From Bacteroidales bacterium (GTDB lineage: Bacteria > Bacteroidota > Bacteroidia > Bacteroidales > FEN-979): DNA of 64,000 nucleotides. The position numbers and the translations under genes were made by a program. Of the stretch, positions 24,133 to 33,297 are shown one piece after another. Position 1 is the stretch's first letter; each line of letters opens with the position of its first letter. The DNA lies in the NCBI GenBank assembly GCA_025355465.1, contig JANXZO010000048.1, positions 1-64,000 on the forward strand. Direction: 5' to 3'. Under the pieces are notes generated by a model. That model ran no database searches. It was not told where the DNA came from and saw only the letters and a list, made by a program, of their open reading frames with translations.

Positions 24133-25563
24133 TTATTTCTCATCCGGCTTACCCGGGAACATCTGGAATATGAATAAAAAGAGGGTAGATATGCCAATGG
24201 AAATGATAGCCAGGTCGGCATTGTCCTTGAAAAATTCAAAGGGATGCGGCTGGAAGGTGGCAATGATCAGCAAAACCAGAATATAGGCTGTTCCGCTGAT
24301 GAAACTGGCGAGGGCGGCCACCGGTTTTATTTTCCAGTGAAAAGAGGCCACTGCTGCAGGGATAATGGTAAACCCCACACCGGTAATAAAGACGATCACC
24401 GCCACCAGGTCGCGCAGGAAATAGGCTCCCAGAAAGCTCAATAAAGTGAAGGCGACGATGCCAATACGGGTGATCTTCATCCGTCGTTTGTCGTCGGACT
24501 TCTTTCCGGAGAGTTTGTCGAACCAGTCAACAGCCACAGAAGAGGCAAGCACAAAGATCTGGGTATCAGCAGAGCTCATGATGGCCGCAAAGATCAGGAT
24601 CAGCGCGGCGCCAAGCAGCTTGTCGGGCATCAGCAGGGTCAGTCCTTCGGCAAAGGCATCTTTGGCCTCGATACCCTGAACGTGCACATGGGCTGCCAGT
24701 CCCACCATGGTAATGGCAATACCCGTGATGACCGTAAATATTGCTGCGCCGATAAAACCCTTATGTACCACCTGGTCTGACTCTGCACCATATACACGCT
24801 GCCAGTATTCGGCACTCTGGAAGATGATCAGGATTCCGAAGAGCGTGAAGGCAATGGTCATCCCTACATTCATCCGCGAGAAATCGACCAGTTCGGCCGC
24901 AAATGACCGCCGGTCGCCCATCATAACCACCCCAAGCAATACCACCATCACGAGGATCACAAGGTACTGAAAGATGTCGGTGCGGATCACGCTGCGGAAA
25001 CCTCCGGCCAAAAGGTAGGTGGCGATGATGGAGCTGGAGATAAGCAGTCCGGTTTCATACGACCAGCCGCTGATGTTGGCCAGGATTGAGCTCCCGGCGA
25101 TGAACTGGTTGAGCAGCATTCCCGAATAAACGAAAAGCAGGATTACCGCCGAAGCCAGCCCCACCTGCTTGCTGATCCTGAAGTTAAACCAGTCGGAGAG
25201 TGTATAGAATTGCTTTTCGCCGCTGAATTTCCGGAGTTTCATTGCATACGGGATGAAAATGATAAAGCCGATAGCGGTTCCTGCAAAAACGGCAATAGCC
25301 GAGATTCCGAAGCGGTAAACATACGCTGTATAAGCCACCAAAGCCGCTCCCCCGATATAACTGGCCACCACCGAAGTTACGAATCCGATGATTCCGATCT
25401 TTCTCCCGGCGATCATGAAATCGGAGTCGGTCTTCCGCCGTGAGGCATAAAGTCCGATACCGAGGCAGGTTAGTGCATACAGGACCAGCAGGATGATGTC
25501 AAACGGGCAGAGCCGGCTGTCTGGAAGATCGATAAAGAGTTTGTCCATCGATTCTGAAGGCAT
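24133..25563 (-). CDS. Sodium:solute symporter family transporter
   Basis: This 476-residue polytopic protein has about 13 membrane segments and typical SSS-family features: a first helix with VLYALTCLGIGLYASRR, then SDFMIAGRKIG, SYIGGAALVAYT and a helix with YLLAGGFRSVIRTDIFQ. These fit the LeuT-like fold with a Na+ site formed by helices 1 and 8. The substrate cannot be told. It begins two bases after the CPBP protease stop, and the barrel protein follows 10 bases later, so the three are one transcription unit. Confidence 0.88.
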   Translation of the reverse strand: MPSESMDKLFIDLPDSRLCPFDIILLVLYALTCLGIGLYASRRKTDSDFMIAGRKIGIIGFVTSVVASYIGGAALVAYTAYVYRFGISAIAVFAGTAIGFIIFIPYAMKLRKFSGEKQFYTLSDWFNFRISKQVGLASAVILLFVYSGMLLNQFIAGSSILANISGWSYETGLLISSSIIATYLLAGGFRSVIRTDIFQYLVILVMVVLLGVVMMGDRRSFAAELVDFSRMNVGMTIAFTLFGILIIFQSAEYWQRVYGAESDQVVHKGFIGAAIFTVITGIAITMVGLAAHVHVQGIEAKDAFAEGLTLLMPDKLLGAALILIFAAIMSSADTQIFVLASSVAVDWFDKLSGKKSDDKRRMKITRIGIVAFTLLSFLGAYFLRDLVAVIVFITGVGFTIIPAAVASFHWKIKPVAALASFISGTAYILVLLIIATFQPHPFEFFKDNADLAIISIGISTLFLFIFQMFPGKPDEK

Positions 25564-25565
25564 CT

Positions 25566-26459
25566 TTAAAGTCGTTTTCGTATGAGGAAGAGGATCATGG
25601 CGGAGATCACAGAACTTACGAGGATCACAGACAAGTTGTCGGAGGCACCAAAATTCTCATAATTCCCGATGAACAGGTTATGCTGGGCAAGGTAGGCGAA
25701 GATGATGACCGATCCGTTGTTGATGAGGTGAGCCCAGATGGGGAGCCAGAGCGATCCCGACCAGTAGAAAAGATAGCCGAAAAACATGCCCAGTATCATG
25801 CGCGGAAGGAATCCATAGAACTGCATATGCATGGCGGAGAATAAGAAGGCAGACAGGAAAATGGCGGTGTGCGCATTCCCGAGCCAGTCGCGGAGCAGTC
25901 GTTGCAGTACACCGCGGAAAAGCAGCTCCTCTCCTACAGAGGGCAATATGGCGATCATGAAAAAATTGAACAGGAAAATACCGAAGCTGTCCATTTTCAT
26001 GAAGGCCTCCGTTAGTTTTGCTGCCTCTGCTTCCGTCGTCTTCATCCACTCCTCAACGCCGTGAAGGGCAGCCGGCAGCTTCATCATTTCATTCACGGAA
26101 ACCATCCAGTTGATCAGGGGCAATGCCGTGAACAGGAGGGTTAACACCAGCAGGTAAACCAGGGGCCGGGTGGGCTTTTCAAGTCCCAGGAAGGAACGGC
26201 TGCTTCCTCCGAAGAGGTATCCGGCGAGCAGGGCGGGGAGGATGAAAAGGCCGAACGCCTGGATCACCTGAAGGTACCTGAGCAGGTTCATGGTATGCGG
26301 GTCGCCATAATTTGAGAAACTACCTGTCAGGTCATTGAACCCTTTTCCGAAAAGCGGTACTGCCAGTAGCAGACCGATGATAAAGATGATCGAAAAGACG
26401 GCGATAATCAGCAGGATGGTAAAGAGTAAACGACTAACCGGGGTCAGTCCGCTGAGCAT
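25566..26459 (-). CDS. CPBP-family intramembrane metalloprotease
   Basis: This 297-residue membrane protein carries the three CPBP motifs: EELLFRGVLQRLL, with the paired catalytic glutamates, then SAFLFSAMHMQF with the zinc histidine, and LPIWAHLINN with the second histidine. This is the CaaX-protease and bacteriocin-processing fold, with eight or so helices. I use the ATG at 26459. The GTG frame from 26480 would overlap the divergent dusB promoter. It heads the minus-strand envelope operon. Confidence 0.85.
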   Translation of the reverse strand: MLSGLTPVSRLLFTILLIIAVFSIIFIIGLLLAVPLFGKGFNDLTGSFSNYGDPHTMNLLRYLQVIQAFGLFILPALLAGYLFGGSSRSFLGLEKPTRPLVYLLVLTLLFTALPLINWMVSVNEMMKLPAALHGVEEWMKTTEAEAAKLTEAFMKMDSFGIFLFNFFMIAILPSVGEELLFRGVLQRLLRDWLGNAHTAIFLSAFLFSAMHMQFYGFLPRMILGMFFGYLFYWSGSLWLPIWAHLINNGSVIIFAYLAQHNLFIGNYENFGASDNLSVILVSSVISAMILFLIRKRL

Positions 26460-26466
26460 TGGTGTT

Positions 26467-26498
26467 TTGGCAACGTGCACGTATTTTGGCTATTTTTG
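26467..26498 (+). promoter_or_regulatory. Bacteroidota-type promoter of dusB
   Basis: TTG (26467-26469), 21 bases, then TATTTTTG (26491-26498), an exact TAnnTTTG. Transcription would start around 26504, only about a dozen bases before the TTG start of dusB, so the leader is very short. Confidence 0.55.
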
Positions 26499-26516
26499 CT
26501 GCTAAATTAGCACAAT

Positions 26517-27494
26517 TTGGCAAAGATTGAAAATATCGATGTGGGTACTTTTCCACTCTTCCTGGCCCCGATGGAAGACATTTCCGACTCACCGTTCCGC
26601 GCCATCTGTAAGGATTACGGTGCCGATGTACTCATCAGTGAATTCATCTCTGCCGAGGGCCTTATTCGCGATGCACTGAAAAGCAAACTGAAGATGGGTT
26701 ATGAGCCAAAGGAGCGTCCCATCGGGATCCAGATCTTTGGCAGCAATGTAGCGTCCATGATGCGGGCTGCTGAGGTGGCGGAGGCGGCCATGCCTGATTT
26801 CATCGATCTGAACTTTGGTTGCCCGGTGCGCAAGATCGTGATGAAGGGCGGTGGAGCAGCGCTGTTACAGGATATTCCAAAAATGATCTGCATGGCCGAA
26901 TCGGTGGTGAAAACCATCCGCCTTCCGGTTACCGTTAAAACCCGTCTGGGGTGGGACGATGCGCACAAGGACATTGTGGACATTGCCGAACGGTTACAGG
27001 ATGCGGGGATTTCAGCCATCGGAATTCATGGTCGAACGAGGGCACAGCTCTATGGCGGTGCGGCCGACTGGACACTCATTGGCGAGGTTAAGAACAATCC
27101 GCGAATGACCATTCCGGTGTGGGGTAACGGCGACATTGATTCAGGGAGCAAGGCGCTGGAGATGAAAAACCGTTTCGGTGTTGATGGCATTATGATTGGT
27201 CGCGCGGCAACCGGTAATCCATGGATTTTCGGTGAGGTGAAACGGGCTATTGCACAACTTGAACCCCCACCGGCCCCGCCTATGTCGGAGCGTCTTGCGG
27301 TGGTTCGCCGGCACATCGCCAACTCCATAATCTACAAAGGCGAACGCACTACGCTGTATGAGCTGCGACGTTTTTATGCCCCCTATTTCCGCGGCGTTCC
27401 CGACTTTAAAAAATACCGTATGCGGCTGGTAACGGCCAACGATTTTGAAATAGTGGAGGCTGTTTTGGCTGAGATTGAGAGAGAGAATTGTTGA
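26517..27494 (+). CDS. dusB: tRNA-dihydrouridine synthase
   Basis: A 325-residue flavoprotein that reduces uridines in the tRNA D loop. Family motifs are clear: LAPMEDISDSPFR at the start, DFIDLNFGCPVRKI with the catalytic cysteine, VTVKTRLGWDD, IHGRTRAQLYGG, WGNGDIDS for FMN, and DGIMIGRAATGNPWIF. The start codon is TTG at 26517; no ATG gives an intact N-terminus. The divergent CPBP gene and a short leader share this upstream region. The ending is tight against the next gene, which is on the other strand. Confidence 0.93.
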   Translation: MAKIENIDVGTFPLFLAPMEDISDSPFRAICKDYGADVLISEFISAEGLIRDALKSKLKMGYEPKERPIGIQIFGSNVASMMRAAEVAEAAMPDFIDLNFGCPVRKIVMKGGGAALLQDIPKMICMAESVVKTIRLPVTVKTRLGWDDAHKDIVDIAERLQDAGISAIGIHGRTRAQLYGGAADWTLIGEVKNNPRMTIPVWGNGDIDSGSKALEMKNRFGVDGIMIGRAATGNPWIFGEVKRAIAQLEPPPAPPMSERLAVVRRHIANSIIYKGERTTLYELRRFYAPYFRGVPDFKKYRMRLVTANDFEIVEAVLAEIERENC

Positions 27495-27495
27495 A

Positions 27496-28251
27496 TCAGA
27501 ACCTGCGTTCGACAAGCTCCTTCAACTTTGTAAATGCCACCGATCCTGTATCCCAGAAATTTTTGCGTTTGACCAGATCGAGGAATTCACCAGCCTGGCC
27601 GAGGGTGCGGAAGCCATTGAGTGTTTCGATGGTTTCGTTGTATTCACGCAGGTTGCCTTCGAAAAGCTCATTGATGAACATGAACTTATCGTTGATGGTA
27701 ATGGCAGTTTTCAGGTTGTCGATCCGTTGCGCGGGGATTTTGGGTTCGAATGTTTTGTTGCGGGCCTCTTTGAGTTTAATATTGAAAGTCGGCTCCTCCA
27801 CGGCAAAAAGGTCCATCGTTTCAGGTTTTTGTACCCGCTTTACAGGCGCCTCCTTTTTTATCTCCCGTGAAACAGGTTTAAATGGCAGATCTGCCGGAAC
27901 AACCGGAGCAGCGGGTGGATCTTCCTTTTCCGAATCAGGTCCGGCAGGTTTGTCGAACCTGATGGTCACGCCGGTGCCTGTGGTTTTGGCAGATATTCCG
28001 GCCATTGATCTTGTGCCGTCAGACGCCTCATTTCTCATCTCGGCACGTCCACCGGTACGCAGATCAACAGGCACCACATCATTGAGCCGTTCCAGTACCC
28101 GCATGCTTTCATACATTTTGCGTACGTTTTCCATGAGGATGTCGAATTCGATCTGGGGGATCTTCGTGTCGTATTTCCGGATGGCTTCGAACTGCTCATT
28201 GATTGCTTCCAGCAGCCAGCGAAGCTCATCTTTAATGATTTCCTTATTCAT
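27496..28251 (-). CDS. Conserved Bacteroidota protein of unknown function
   Basis: This 251-residue soluble protein has a helical N-terminus (KDELRWLLEAINEQFEAI), a low-complexity P-, K- and A-rich middle (residues about 65-150) and a conserved C-terminus with INDKFMFINELFEGNLREYN and ETLNGFRTLGQAGEFL. I have seen this C-terminal pattern in many Bacteroidota but know no function for it. No signal peptide is present. It ends against dusB and shares its upstream region with tdk. Confidence 0.7.
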   Translation of the reverse strand: MNKEIIKDELRWLLEAINEQFEAIRKYDTKIPQIEFDILMENVRKMYESMRVLERLNDVVPVDLRTGGRAEMRNEASDGTRSMAGISAKTTGTGVTIRFDKPAGPDSEKEDPPAAPVVPADLPFKPVSREIKKEAPVKRVQKPETMDLFAVEEPTFNIKLKEARNKTFEPKIPAQRIDNLKTAITINDKFMFINELFEGNLREYNETIETLNGFRTLGQAGEFLDLVKRKNFWDTGSVAFTKLKELVERRF

Positions 28252-28368
28252 GTGCCGTTGATTATCGGGAAGGCGGAAAAAGTTGTATTTTTGCGATCAA
28301 CCCAGCCATAAAGATACATCATTTGCAAGGTGTCCTGGTTGCGCACCGCCATAAAAGTTATCCACAGG

Positions 28369-28941
28369 ATGCTCCTGGAAAAAAATAAATCAGTTAACCG
28401 CCTTGGGTGGATCGAAGTGATCTGCGGCTCCATGTTCTCAGGCAAAACCGAAGAGCTGATACGTCGGCTGAAACGGGCCCGTATCGCCAGACAGAAGGTT
28501 GAGATTTTCAAGCCTGCCATCGACACCCGTTACGACGATGTAAACGTGGTGTCGCACGACACCAACTCCATCCTGTCGACCCCGGTCGAAGCTTCCTCCC
28601 AGATCCTGCTACTCACCAACGATGTGGATGTGGTAGGCATAGACGAGGCACAATTTTTCGACAACGAGCTCGCCTCCGTGTGCAACACCCTTGCCAACCA
28701 AGGCATCCGCGTTATCGTGGCCGGTCTCGATATGGATTACCTGGGCAAACCTTTCGGTCCTATGCCGTCGCTCATTGCCATCGCCGAAGAGGTGATCAAG
28801 GTGCACGCTATTTGCATGAACTGTGGCGACATTTCACAATACACTCACCGGAAGGTGAATGACGACCACCTCGTCATGCTCGGCGAAACCGACAGCTACG
28901 AGCCGCTGTGCCGACGGTGTTACCTCGAAAAAACGAGTTAA
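28369..28941 (+). CDS. tdk: Thymidine kinase
   Basis: This 190-residue type II thymidine kinase phosphorylates thymidine for salvage. The P-loop is [14 protein letters not shown], Walker B is [11 protein letters not shown], the lasso region is [14 protein letters not shown], and the structural zinc site uses two CxxC pairs (CMNC and CRRC). I use the ATG at 28369 since MLLEKNKS leads directly into the core; a GTG frame from 28330 would add 13 residues of no family similarity. An octamer array follows the stop. Confidence 0.93.
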   Translation: MLLEKNKSVNRLGWIEVICGSMFSGKTEELIRRLKRARIARQKVEIFKPAIDTRYDDVNVVSHDTNSILSTPVEASSQILLLTNDVDVVGIDEAQFFDNELASVCNTLANQGIRVIVAGLDMDYLGKPFGPMPSLIAIAEEVIKVHAICMNCGDISQYTHRKVNDDHLVMLGETDSYEPLCRRCYLEKTS

Positions 28942-28980
28942 TGTAGTAATGTGGTGATGTGGTAATGTGATGATGTGGTA
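28941..28980 (+). repeat. Octamer tandem array (ATGTGGTA family)
   Basis: Five units (ATGTAGTA, ATGTGGTG, ATGTGGTA, ATGTGATG, ATGTGGTA) right after the tdk stop. The reverse complement recurs at 29460-29485, on the other side of the S23-type gene. Confidence 0.75.
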
Positions 28981-28999
28981 ATTGAGAAGACTGTTGGGA

Positions 29000-29350
29000 T
29001 TATTTAATTGTTGATTTTACAGTAGCAATAATTTTTGATAATACTTTTTTAATAGCAACTACTTTCTCTTGCAGTATCATTGGGGAGGGATAGGCTTTTG
29101 ATTCATTACAAAGCAAAAGCCAATATTCCGTCTCGCTGGCTTCCTTGGCAGCAATTTTCATTTTATGAATAAAGTCGGCCTTACTTTCAGAATTTTGTGC
29201 CTCCCTGACATTTGCCCCAATCGATGTTCCTGATTTTAATAGTTGACTGGCAATAACATATTTCCTTCTCACCTCAAGAATTTCACAATAAGCTATAATT
29301 TCAACCGAAAACTCAAAAGAGAGTTCTTGTATTACATTCCTGCTTTCCAT
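29000..29350 (-). CDS. Four-helix-bundle protein of the S23 (23S rRNA intervening sequence) family
   Basis: This 116-residue protein matches the S23-type family: VEIIAYCEILEVRRKYVIAS, then LLKSGTSIGANVREAQNSES, the most conserved part, and AAKEASETEYWLLLC. Such proteins were first found encoded inside 23S rRNA intervening sequences but are common as free genes with unknown roles. Here it is flanked on both sides by inverted copies of one octamer repeat family, which suggests it arrived as a cassette. No rRNA sequence is nearby. Confidence 0.85.
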   Translation of the reverse strand: MESRNVIQELSFEFSVEIIAYCEILEVRRKYVIASQLLKSGTSIGANVREAQNSESKADFIHKMKIAAKEASETEYWLLLCNESKAYPSPMILQEKVVAIKKVLSKIIATVKSTIK

Positions 29351-29459
29351 TTCAGATGATTTTGATTAAGAAATAAACTGAAAACTGATATTTACTTAAT
29401 CAGAAAAATGGAAAAAGGTAAACCTGATTTTCAAAATAAAATCATTTTACCCCATCAAC

Positions 29460-29515
29460 ACATTACCACACTACCACATTTTCACATTGGCACATTGGCA
29501 TATTGGCACATTTTT
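29460..29515 (+). repeat. Octamer tandem array (reverse complement of the 28941 family)
   Basis: Seven 8-bp units, such as ACATTACC, ACACTACC and ACATTGGC. The left half is the inverted complement of the array at 28941 (23 of 26 bases match). The right half overlaps the -33 element of the cyclophilin promoter. Confidence 0.75.
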
Positions 29516-29525
29516 TTTAACTTTG
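29495..29525 (+). promoter_or_regulatory. Bacteroidota-type promoter of the cyclophilin gene
   Basis: TTG (29495-29497), 20 bases, then TAACTTTG (29518-29525), matching TAnnTTTG. Transcription would start near 29531, about 20 bases before the ATG. The -33 element lies inside the octamer array. Confidence 0.65.
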
Positions 29526-29549
29526 CATACGCTAAAAACCATACGTCCT

Positions 29550-30134
29550 ATGAAAAAAATTGCCATCCTGTTATTTGCAACTATATTAGTCAGTAACCTA
29601 TCCTTGTTTTCTCAAACCAAAACCCAGCCAAAAGTGGTAAAATTCGTGATTCATACCGATTTAGGTGACATGAAGGGACAGCTCTACAACGAGACTCCGC
29701 AGCACCGTGATAATTTTGTTAAACTGGCCAAGTCGGGTTTCTACGACGGGACACTGTTCCACCGTGTGATCATGGGGTTCATGATCCAGGGCGGCGACCC
29801 CGATTCGAAGAATGCAAAACCCGGACAGGCGCTGGGCATGGGCGGACCAGGATATACGGTTCCGGCGGAAATCAAGCCCACCATCACCCACAAACGGGGA
29901 GCGCTTGCCGCAGCCCGCATCGGGGGGCCGTCAAATCCGCAGAAAGCCTCTTCCGGCTCGCAATTCTACATCGTGCAACCTCAACAGGGTACCCATTTCC
30001 TCGATAATGATTACACTGTTTACGGTGAAATCACAGAGGGTTTCGATGTGATCGACAAGATTGCAGCAGCCCAGAAAGATGAAAGGGACCGCCCGCTGAA
30101 AGATATCAAAATGACGATCAAAATTGTTGAATAA
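29550..30134 (+). CDS. Exported peptidyl-prolyl cis-trans isomerase, cyclophilin type
   Basis: This 194-residue protein starts with a signal peptide (MKKIAILLFATILVS) and follows with a cyclophilin core. It contains FVKLAKSGFYDGTLFHRVI, the QGGDP strand and GSQFYIVQ, which include the active-site Arg (FHRV) and Gln (FYIVQ). It would speed proline isomerisation in folding outside the cytoplasm. I start at the ATG at 29550; the longer frame from 29487 reads out of the octamer array and loses the signal peptide. pheS follows eight bases later. Confidence 0.9.
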   Translation: MKKIAILLFATILVSNLSLFSQTKTQPKVVKFVIHTDLGDMKGQLYNETPQHRDNFVKLAKSGFYDGTLFHRVIMGFMIQGGDPDSKNAKPGQALGMGGPGYTVPAEIKPTITHKRGALAAARIGGPSNPQKASSGSQFYIVQPQQGTHFLDNDYTVYGEITEGFDVIDKIAAAQKDERDRPLKDIKMTIKIVE

Positions 30135-30142
30135 CCAGATCC

Positions 30143-31165
30143 ATGAACGATAAAATCCAGCACCTTCTTGATGAGATCCGTAAGGCTTCTGCGTTGAATG
30201 CCGACGAGGTGGAACAGATCCGCCTGAAATTTCTCAGCAAGAAGGGGCTGATTTCAGTTCTCTTCGATGAATTCAAAACCGTTCCCGCTGAGAAGAAACG
30301 GGAGGTGGGATTGCTTCTCAACGACTTAAAGAGCAAGGCCCAGGAGCGTATTGACGAACTGAAAGCACGGTTTGATGGTGTGGAGGAGAAAGCTGCTGCC
30401 GGCCTTGATCTCACCCGTCCGGTGGTGAACTCACAACCTGGAACGCGGCACCCGCTTTCGGTGGTACGCAACCAGATCATCGACATTTTTGCGCGCATCG
30501 GATTTACCGTTGCGGAGGGACCTGAGATCGAGGATGACTGGCACAATTTCGGTGCCCTTAATTTCGCTGCCGACCACCCTGCCCGCGACATGCAGGATAC
30601 CTTTTTTATCTCCACCAATCCCGAGATCCTGCTGCGTACCCATACCTCGTCGGTGCAAATACGCACCATGGAAGAGAGCTCACCTCCGCTGCGGATGATC
30701 TTCCCCGGAAGGGTGTTCCGGAACGAAGCCATATCGGCTCGTGCCCATTGCATTTTTCACCAGGTGGAAGGACTTTATATCGCCAGGAACGTATCCTTTG
30801 CAGACCTGAAGCAAACACTCTTGTATTTTGCCAAGGAGATGTTCGGAGAGCAAACTCAGATCCGCCTGCGCCCTTCTTATTTTCCATTTACCGAACCCTC
30901 GGGCGAGATGGATGTAAGCTGCCTGATATGCGGAGGCAAAGGGTGCAATATCTGCAAATATTCAGGATGGGTGGAGATTCTTGGCTGCGGCATGGTAAAC
31001 CCGGCCGTTCTCGAAAACTGTGGCATCGACCCTGACGAATACACCGGTTTCGCCTTCGGTATGGGAATTGAACGCATTACCATGCTCAAGTATCAGATCA
31101 AAGACCTGAGGCTCTTCTTCGAGAATGATGTGAGGTTCCTGAAACAGTTTACAGGAGCCCTCTAA
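30143..31165 (+). CDS. pheS: Phenylalanyl-tRNA synthetase alpha subunit
   Basis: This 340-residue class II synthetase subunit charges tRNA-Phe together with PheT. Class II motifs are clear: FTVAEGPEIEDDWHNFGAL (motif 1 region), HTSSVQIRTME and GRVFRNEAISARAHCIFHQV (motif 2), and GMGIERITMLKYQIKDLR at the end (motif 3). The N-terminal coiled-coil arm that binds tRNA covers about the first 85 residues. A CxxC-x5-CxxC zinc-like insert (CLICGGKGCNICKYSG) is present near 255-270. No pheT is adjacent. Confidence 0.96.
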   Translation: MNDKIQHLLDEIRKASALNADEVEQIRLKFLSKKGLISVLFDEFKTVPAEKKREVGLLLNDLKSKAQERIDELKARFDGVEEKAAAGLDLTRPVVNSQPGTRHPLSVVRNQIIDIFARIGFTVAEGPEIEDDWHNFGALNFAADHPARDMQDTFFISTNPEILLRTHTSSVQIRTMEESSPPLRMIFPGRVFRNEAISARAHCIFHQVEGLYIARNVSFADLKQTLLYFAKEMFGEQTQIRLRPSYFPFTEPSGEMDVSCLICGGKGCNICKYSGWVEILGCGMVNPAVLENCGIDPDEYTGFAFGMGIERITMLKYQIKDLRLFFENDVRFLKQFTGAL

Positions 31166-31169
31166 AATG

Positions 31170-31191
31170 GCGAAATAGCGAAATAGCGAAG
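31170..31191 (+). repeat. Octamer tandem array (GCGAAATA family)
   Basis: GCGAAATA, GCGAAATA, then GCGAAG, right after pheS. The same unit in inverted orientation appears at 54738-54761. Confidence 0.65.
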
Positions 31192-31246
31192 CGGAGTTCG
31201 GCGGAGTCAACTGGTAAGATCGCGAGTTGGGAGTTACATCAGCACA

Positions 31247-32896
31247 TTAAAACTTATTCCTGCGCAATAGCTTCACCACCAGCCAGAAGCCAACCACCCC
31301 GGCGAGGCTGAACACGATGCCGCCGATCCAGCGGATCTGTTCCCACTGAGAGATGATGGAGGCGCCGATGATGAGTGCGGCGAGAACGATGGCGATGGAT
31401 ATGCGGTTGCTGGCACTGTCGATATGCTCCATCATGGGCTCCAGCCCTTTCACCTCGATCTGTGTCTTGAAGCGCCCCTCTTTGATCTTGAAGATGATCT
31501 CGTTGAGGTCGGAGGGGAACTCCTTTACCAGTTTGTAATACTCCTTCAGCGATTCAAACACCTCCAGGGCAATGGTTTTGGGATCGAACTGCCGGGCGAG
31601 AAGCTGAATGGCGTAGGGCTGCATTTCGCGGGCAAAGTCGATGTGTGGATTCAGTTCAACTGCCACCCGTTCGATCGACATCAGCGCTTTAACCAACAGG
31701 TATATTCCCGGCGGGATACGCAATCCGAATCTGACAAGGATATCCACTGATTCGTTCATGACCTTGCCAAAATCCATCTCATCGATGGAGAGATACTTGT
31801 AATGTGCCAGCATCTCCCCGATCTGGAACTCCAGATCTTTGTACCGGGCCGGATTTCGTTTCCCGGAAACCAGCACCAGGGCTTCTGTCATAGAATGTGC
31901 ATCGCGGTCGAGATAGCCGAGAACATACTTCCCCAGGAACTGTAAATGCTCGGGACGCAAGGAACCCATCATCCCGAAATCGATAAAGGAGAGTACATCC
32001 CCTTTCATGGCAAAAAGGTTACCGGGATGGGGGTCGGCATGGAAAAACCCGTGGTTGAAAATCTGGTCGAAAACCAGTCGTACCGCACGCCGTGCCAGGA
32101 GTTCCAGATCGTTACCTTCCTGCAGCAGATGTTCCAGGTCGCTTACCTTTATTCCGTCAATAAACTCCTCCACCAGGATCCGTTTGGAGGTATATTGCTG
32201 GTAAACTCTGGGGACTTTGATATCCGGATCGTTCGCAAAACTATGTCCGAACCGGATAAGGTTCGCCGCTTCATGACGGAAATCGAGTTCGAACCGGATC
32301 GTTTTGCCAAACTCTCTCACCACACCCAGGATGTTAATAGCTTCCAGTTCGGGGTTGTTCTTCTGGATGCGGCCGGCAAAATAATTCATCAGGTGAAGGT
32401 CGAGTTCAATCTTGCGGTCGATACCCGGACGTTGAATTTTTACGCACACCGCATCTCCATTGAGCAGGGTGGCCTTGTAGGTCTGTGCCATCGATGCAGA
32501 GGCGAGCCTGCTTTTGTCGAAATCGCGGAAAATCTCACCGACGGGCCGTCCGAGCTCCTTTTCGATCTCGTGCAGGGCCAGATCATCGGGCATCGGCTGG
32601 GCTTCGTCCTGCAACTTCTTAAGTTCGGCTCTGAGCTCTTCCGACACAACGTCGGGGCGGTCGGCAAGGATCTGACCGAATTTCACATATGTTGGACCCA
32701 GTTCCTCCACCGCCATGCGGATTCTTTCCCACTGGTTGAATTTTCCGATTCGTGCCAGCCGCTTTTTCGAAACAAGGTACTTGCCTAAACCGCCTTTGCT
32801 GACCCAATCGCTGAGTCCATACTTTACAACAATACCAAGCATCTCGCGTGCCCGACCAATTTCGTGCACGGCGAGGCCGATTTTAGATAACCTCAC
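31247..32896 (-). CDS. UbiB/ABC1 family atypical protein kinase-like ATPase
   Basis: This 549-residue protein belongs to the ABC1/UbiB/AarF family. It has the KxGQ-like stretch YVKFGQILADRPDVVSEELR, then SASMAQTYKATLLNGD with the A-rich loop that replaces the glycine-rich loop, VCVKIQRPG, HADPHPGNLFAM for the catalytic loop, and SFIDFGMMG for the DFG region. Two C-terminal membrane helices (IAIVLAALIIGASIIS and GGIVFSLAGVVGFWLV) anchor it. UbiB acts in quinone production or lipid handling. The phasin-like gene sits just upstream on the same strand. Confidence 0.9.
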   Translation of the reverse strand: MRLSKIGLAVHEIGRAREMLGIVVKYGLSDWVSKGGLGKYLVSKKRLARIGKFNQWERIRMAVEELGPTYVKFGQILADRPDVVSEELRAELKKLQDEAQPMPDDLALHEIEKELGRPVGEIFRDFDKSRLASASMAQTYKATLLNGDAVCVKIQRPGIDRKIELDLHLMNYFAGRIQKNNPELEAINILGVVREFGKTIRFELDFRHEAANLIRFGHSFANDPDIKVPRVYQQYTSKRILVEEFIDGIKVSDLEHLLQEGNDLELLARRAVRLVFDQIFNHGFFHADPHPGNLFAMKGDVLSFIDFGMMGSLRPEHLQFLGKYVLGYLDRDAHSMTEALVLVSGKRNPARYKDLEFQIGEMLAHYKYLSIDEMDFGKVMNESVDILVRFGLRIPPGIYLLVKALMSIERVAVELNPHIDFAREMQPYAIQLLARQFDPKTIALEVFESLKEYYKLVKEFPSDLNEIIFKIKEGRFKTQIEVKGLEPMMEHIDSASNRISIAIVLAALIIGASIISQWEQIRWIGGIVFSLAGVVGFWLVVKLLRRNKF

Positions 32897-32929
32897 AGGG
32901 TGGAGTTTTAATTGCCCGAAAACGGGTTA

Positions 32930-33286
32930 CTAAACAGCTTTCTTTTTCGCGTTCGGTGAGCCTGCCTTCTTTACCACTTTGGCTTTAGCCGGTGTTTTAC
33001 CGGTACCTTCCAGCTTCTTGATCCGGTCTTCCAGCTTCTTCATGTCCGCGGCAGTAGGAATGTTCATTTTTTTCATCGAATTCTGCACAAACACATGAAG
33101 ATCAGCCTCCACGGTTTTGCGGGTCTCCTCCGATTTCTTTATCAGATGTTCGTACAATTTTTTAGCCTCCTCTTTGGTCAGCTTATTTTCTTTTGCCAGA
33201 TCCTGGGCAGCCTTGGCAATTTTTTCGGTAGTCGCAAAAGCATAATCTATGCCTTTATCGATCGATTTCTTTAATTCTTCGAGCAT
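32930..33286 (-). CDS. Phasin-family protein
   Basis: This 118-residue protein is a helical, lysine-rich protein with the layout of PhaF/PhaI-type phasins: LKKSIDKGIDYAFATTEKIA, then a helix-rich core and a basic Lys/Ala/Pro tail (GKTPAKAKVVKKAGSPNA). Phasins coat polyester granules, but no PHA synthase gene is visible here, so another surface role is possible. A strong AGGAGGT precedes the ATG, suggesting high expression. It lies 33 bases upstream of the ubiB-like gene, which suggests joint function. Confidence 0.72.
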   Translation of the reverse strand: MLEELKKSIDKGIDYAFATTEKIAKAAQDLAKENKLTKEEAKKLYEHLIKKSEETRKTVEADLHVFVQNSMKKMNIPTAADMKKLEDRIKKLEGTGKTPAKAKVVKKAGSPNAKKKAV

Positions 33287-33297
33287 GGTAGTACCTC

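Noticed and set aside
28941..29515. Possible CRISPR array from short repeats
   Set aside because: Units are only 8 bp, directly joined without spacers, and there are no cas genes.
29408..29596. 62-codon frame across the octamer array before the cyclophilin gene
   Set aside because: It is mostly repeat-derived, overlaps the promoter and the signal peptide of the true gene, and has no homology.
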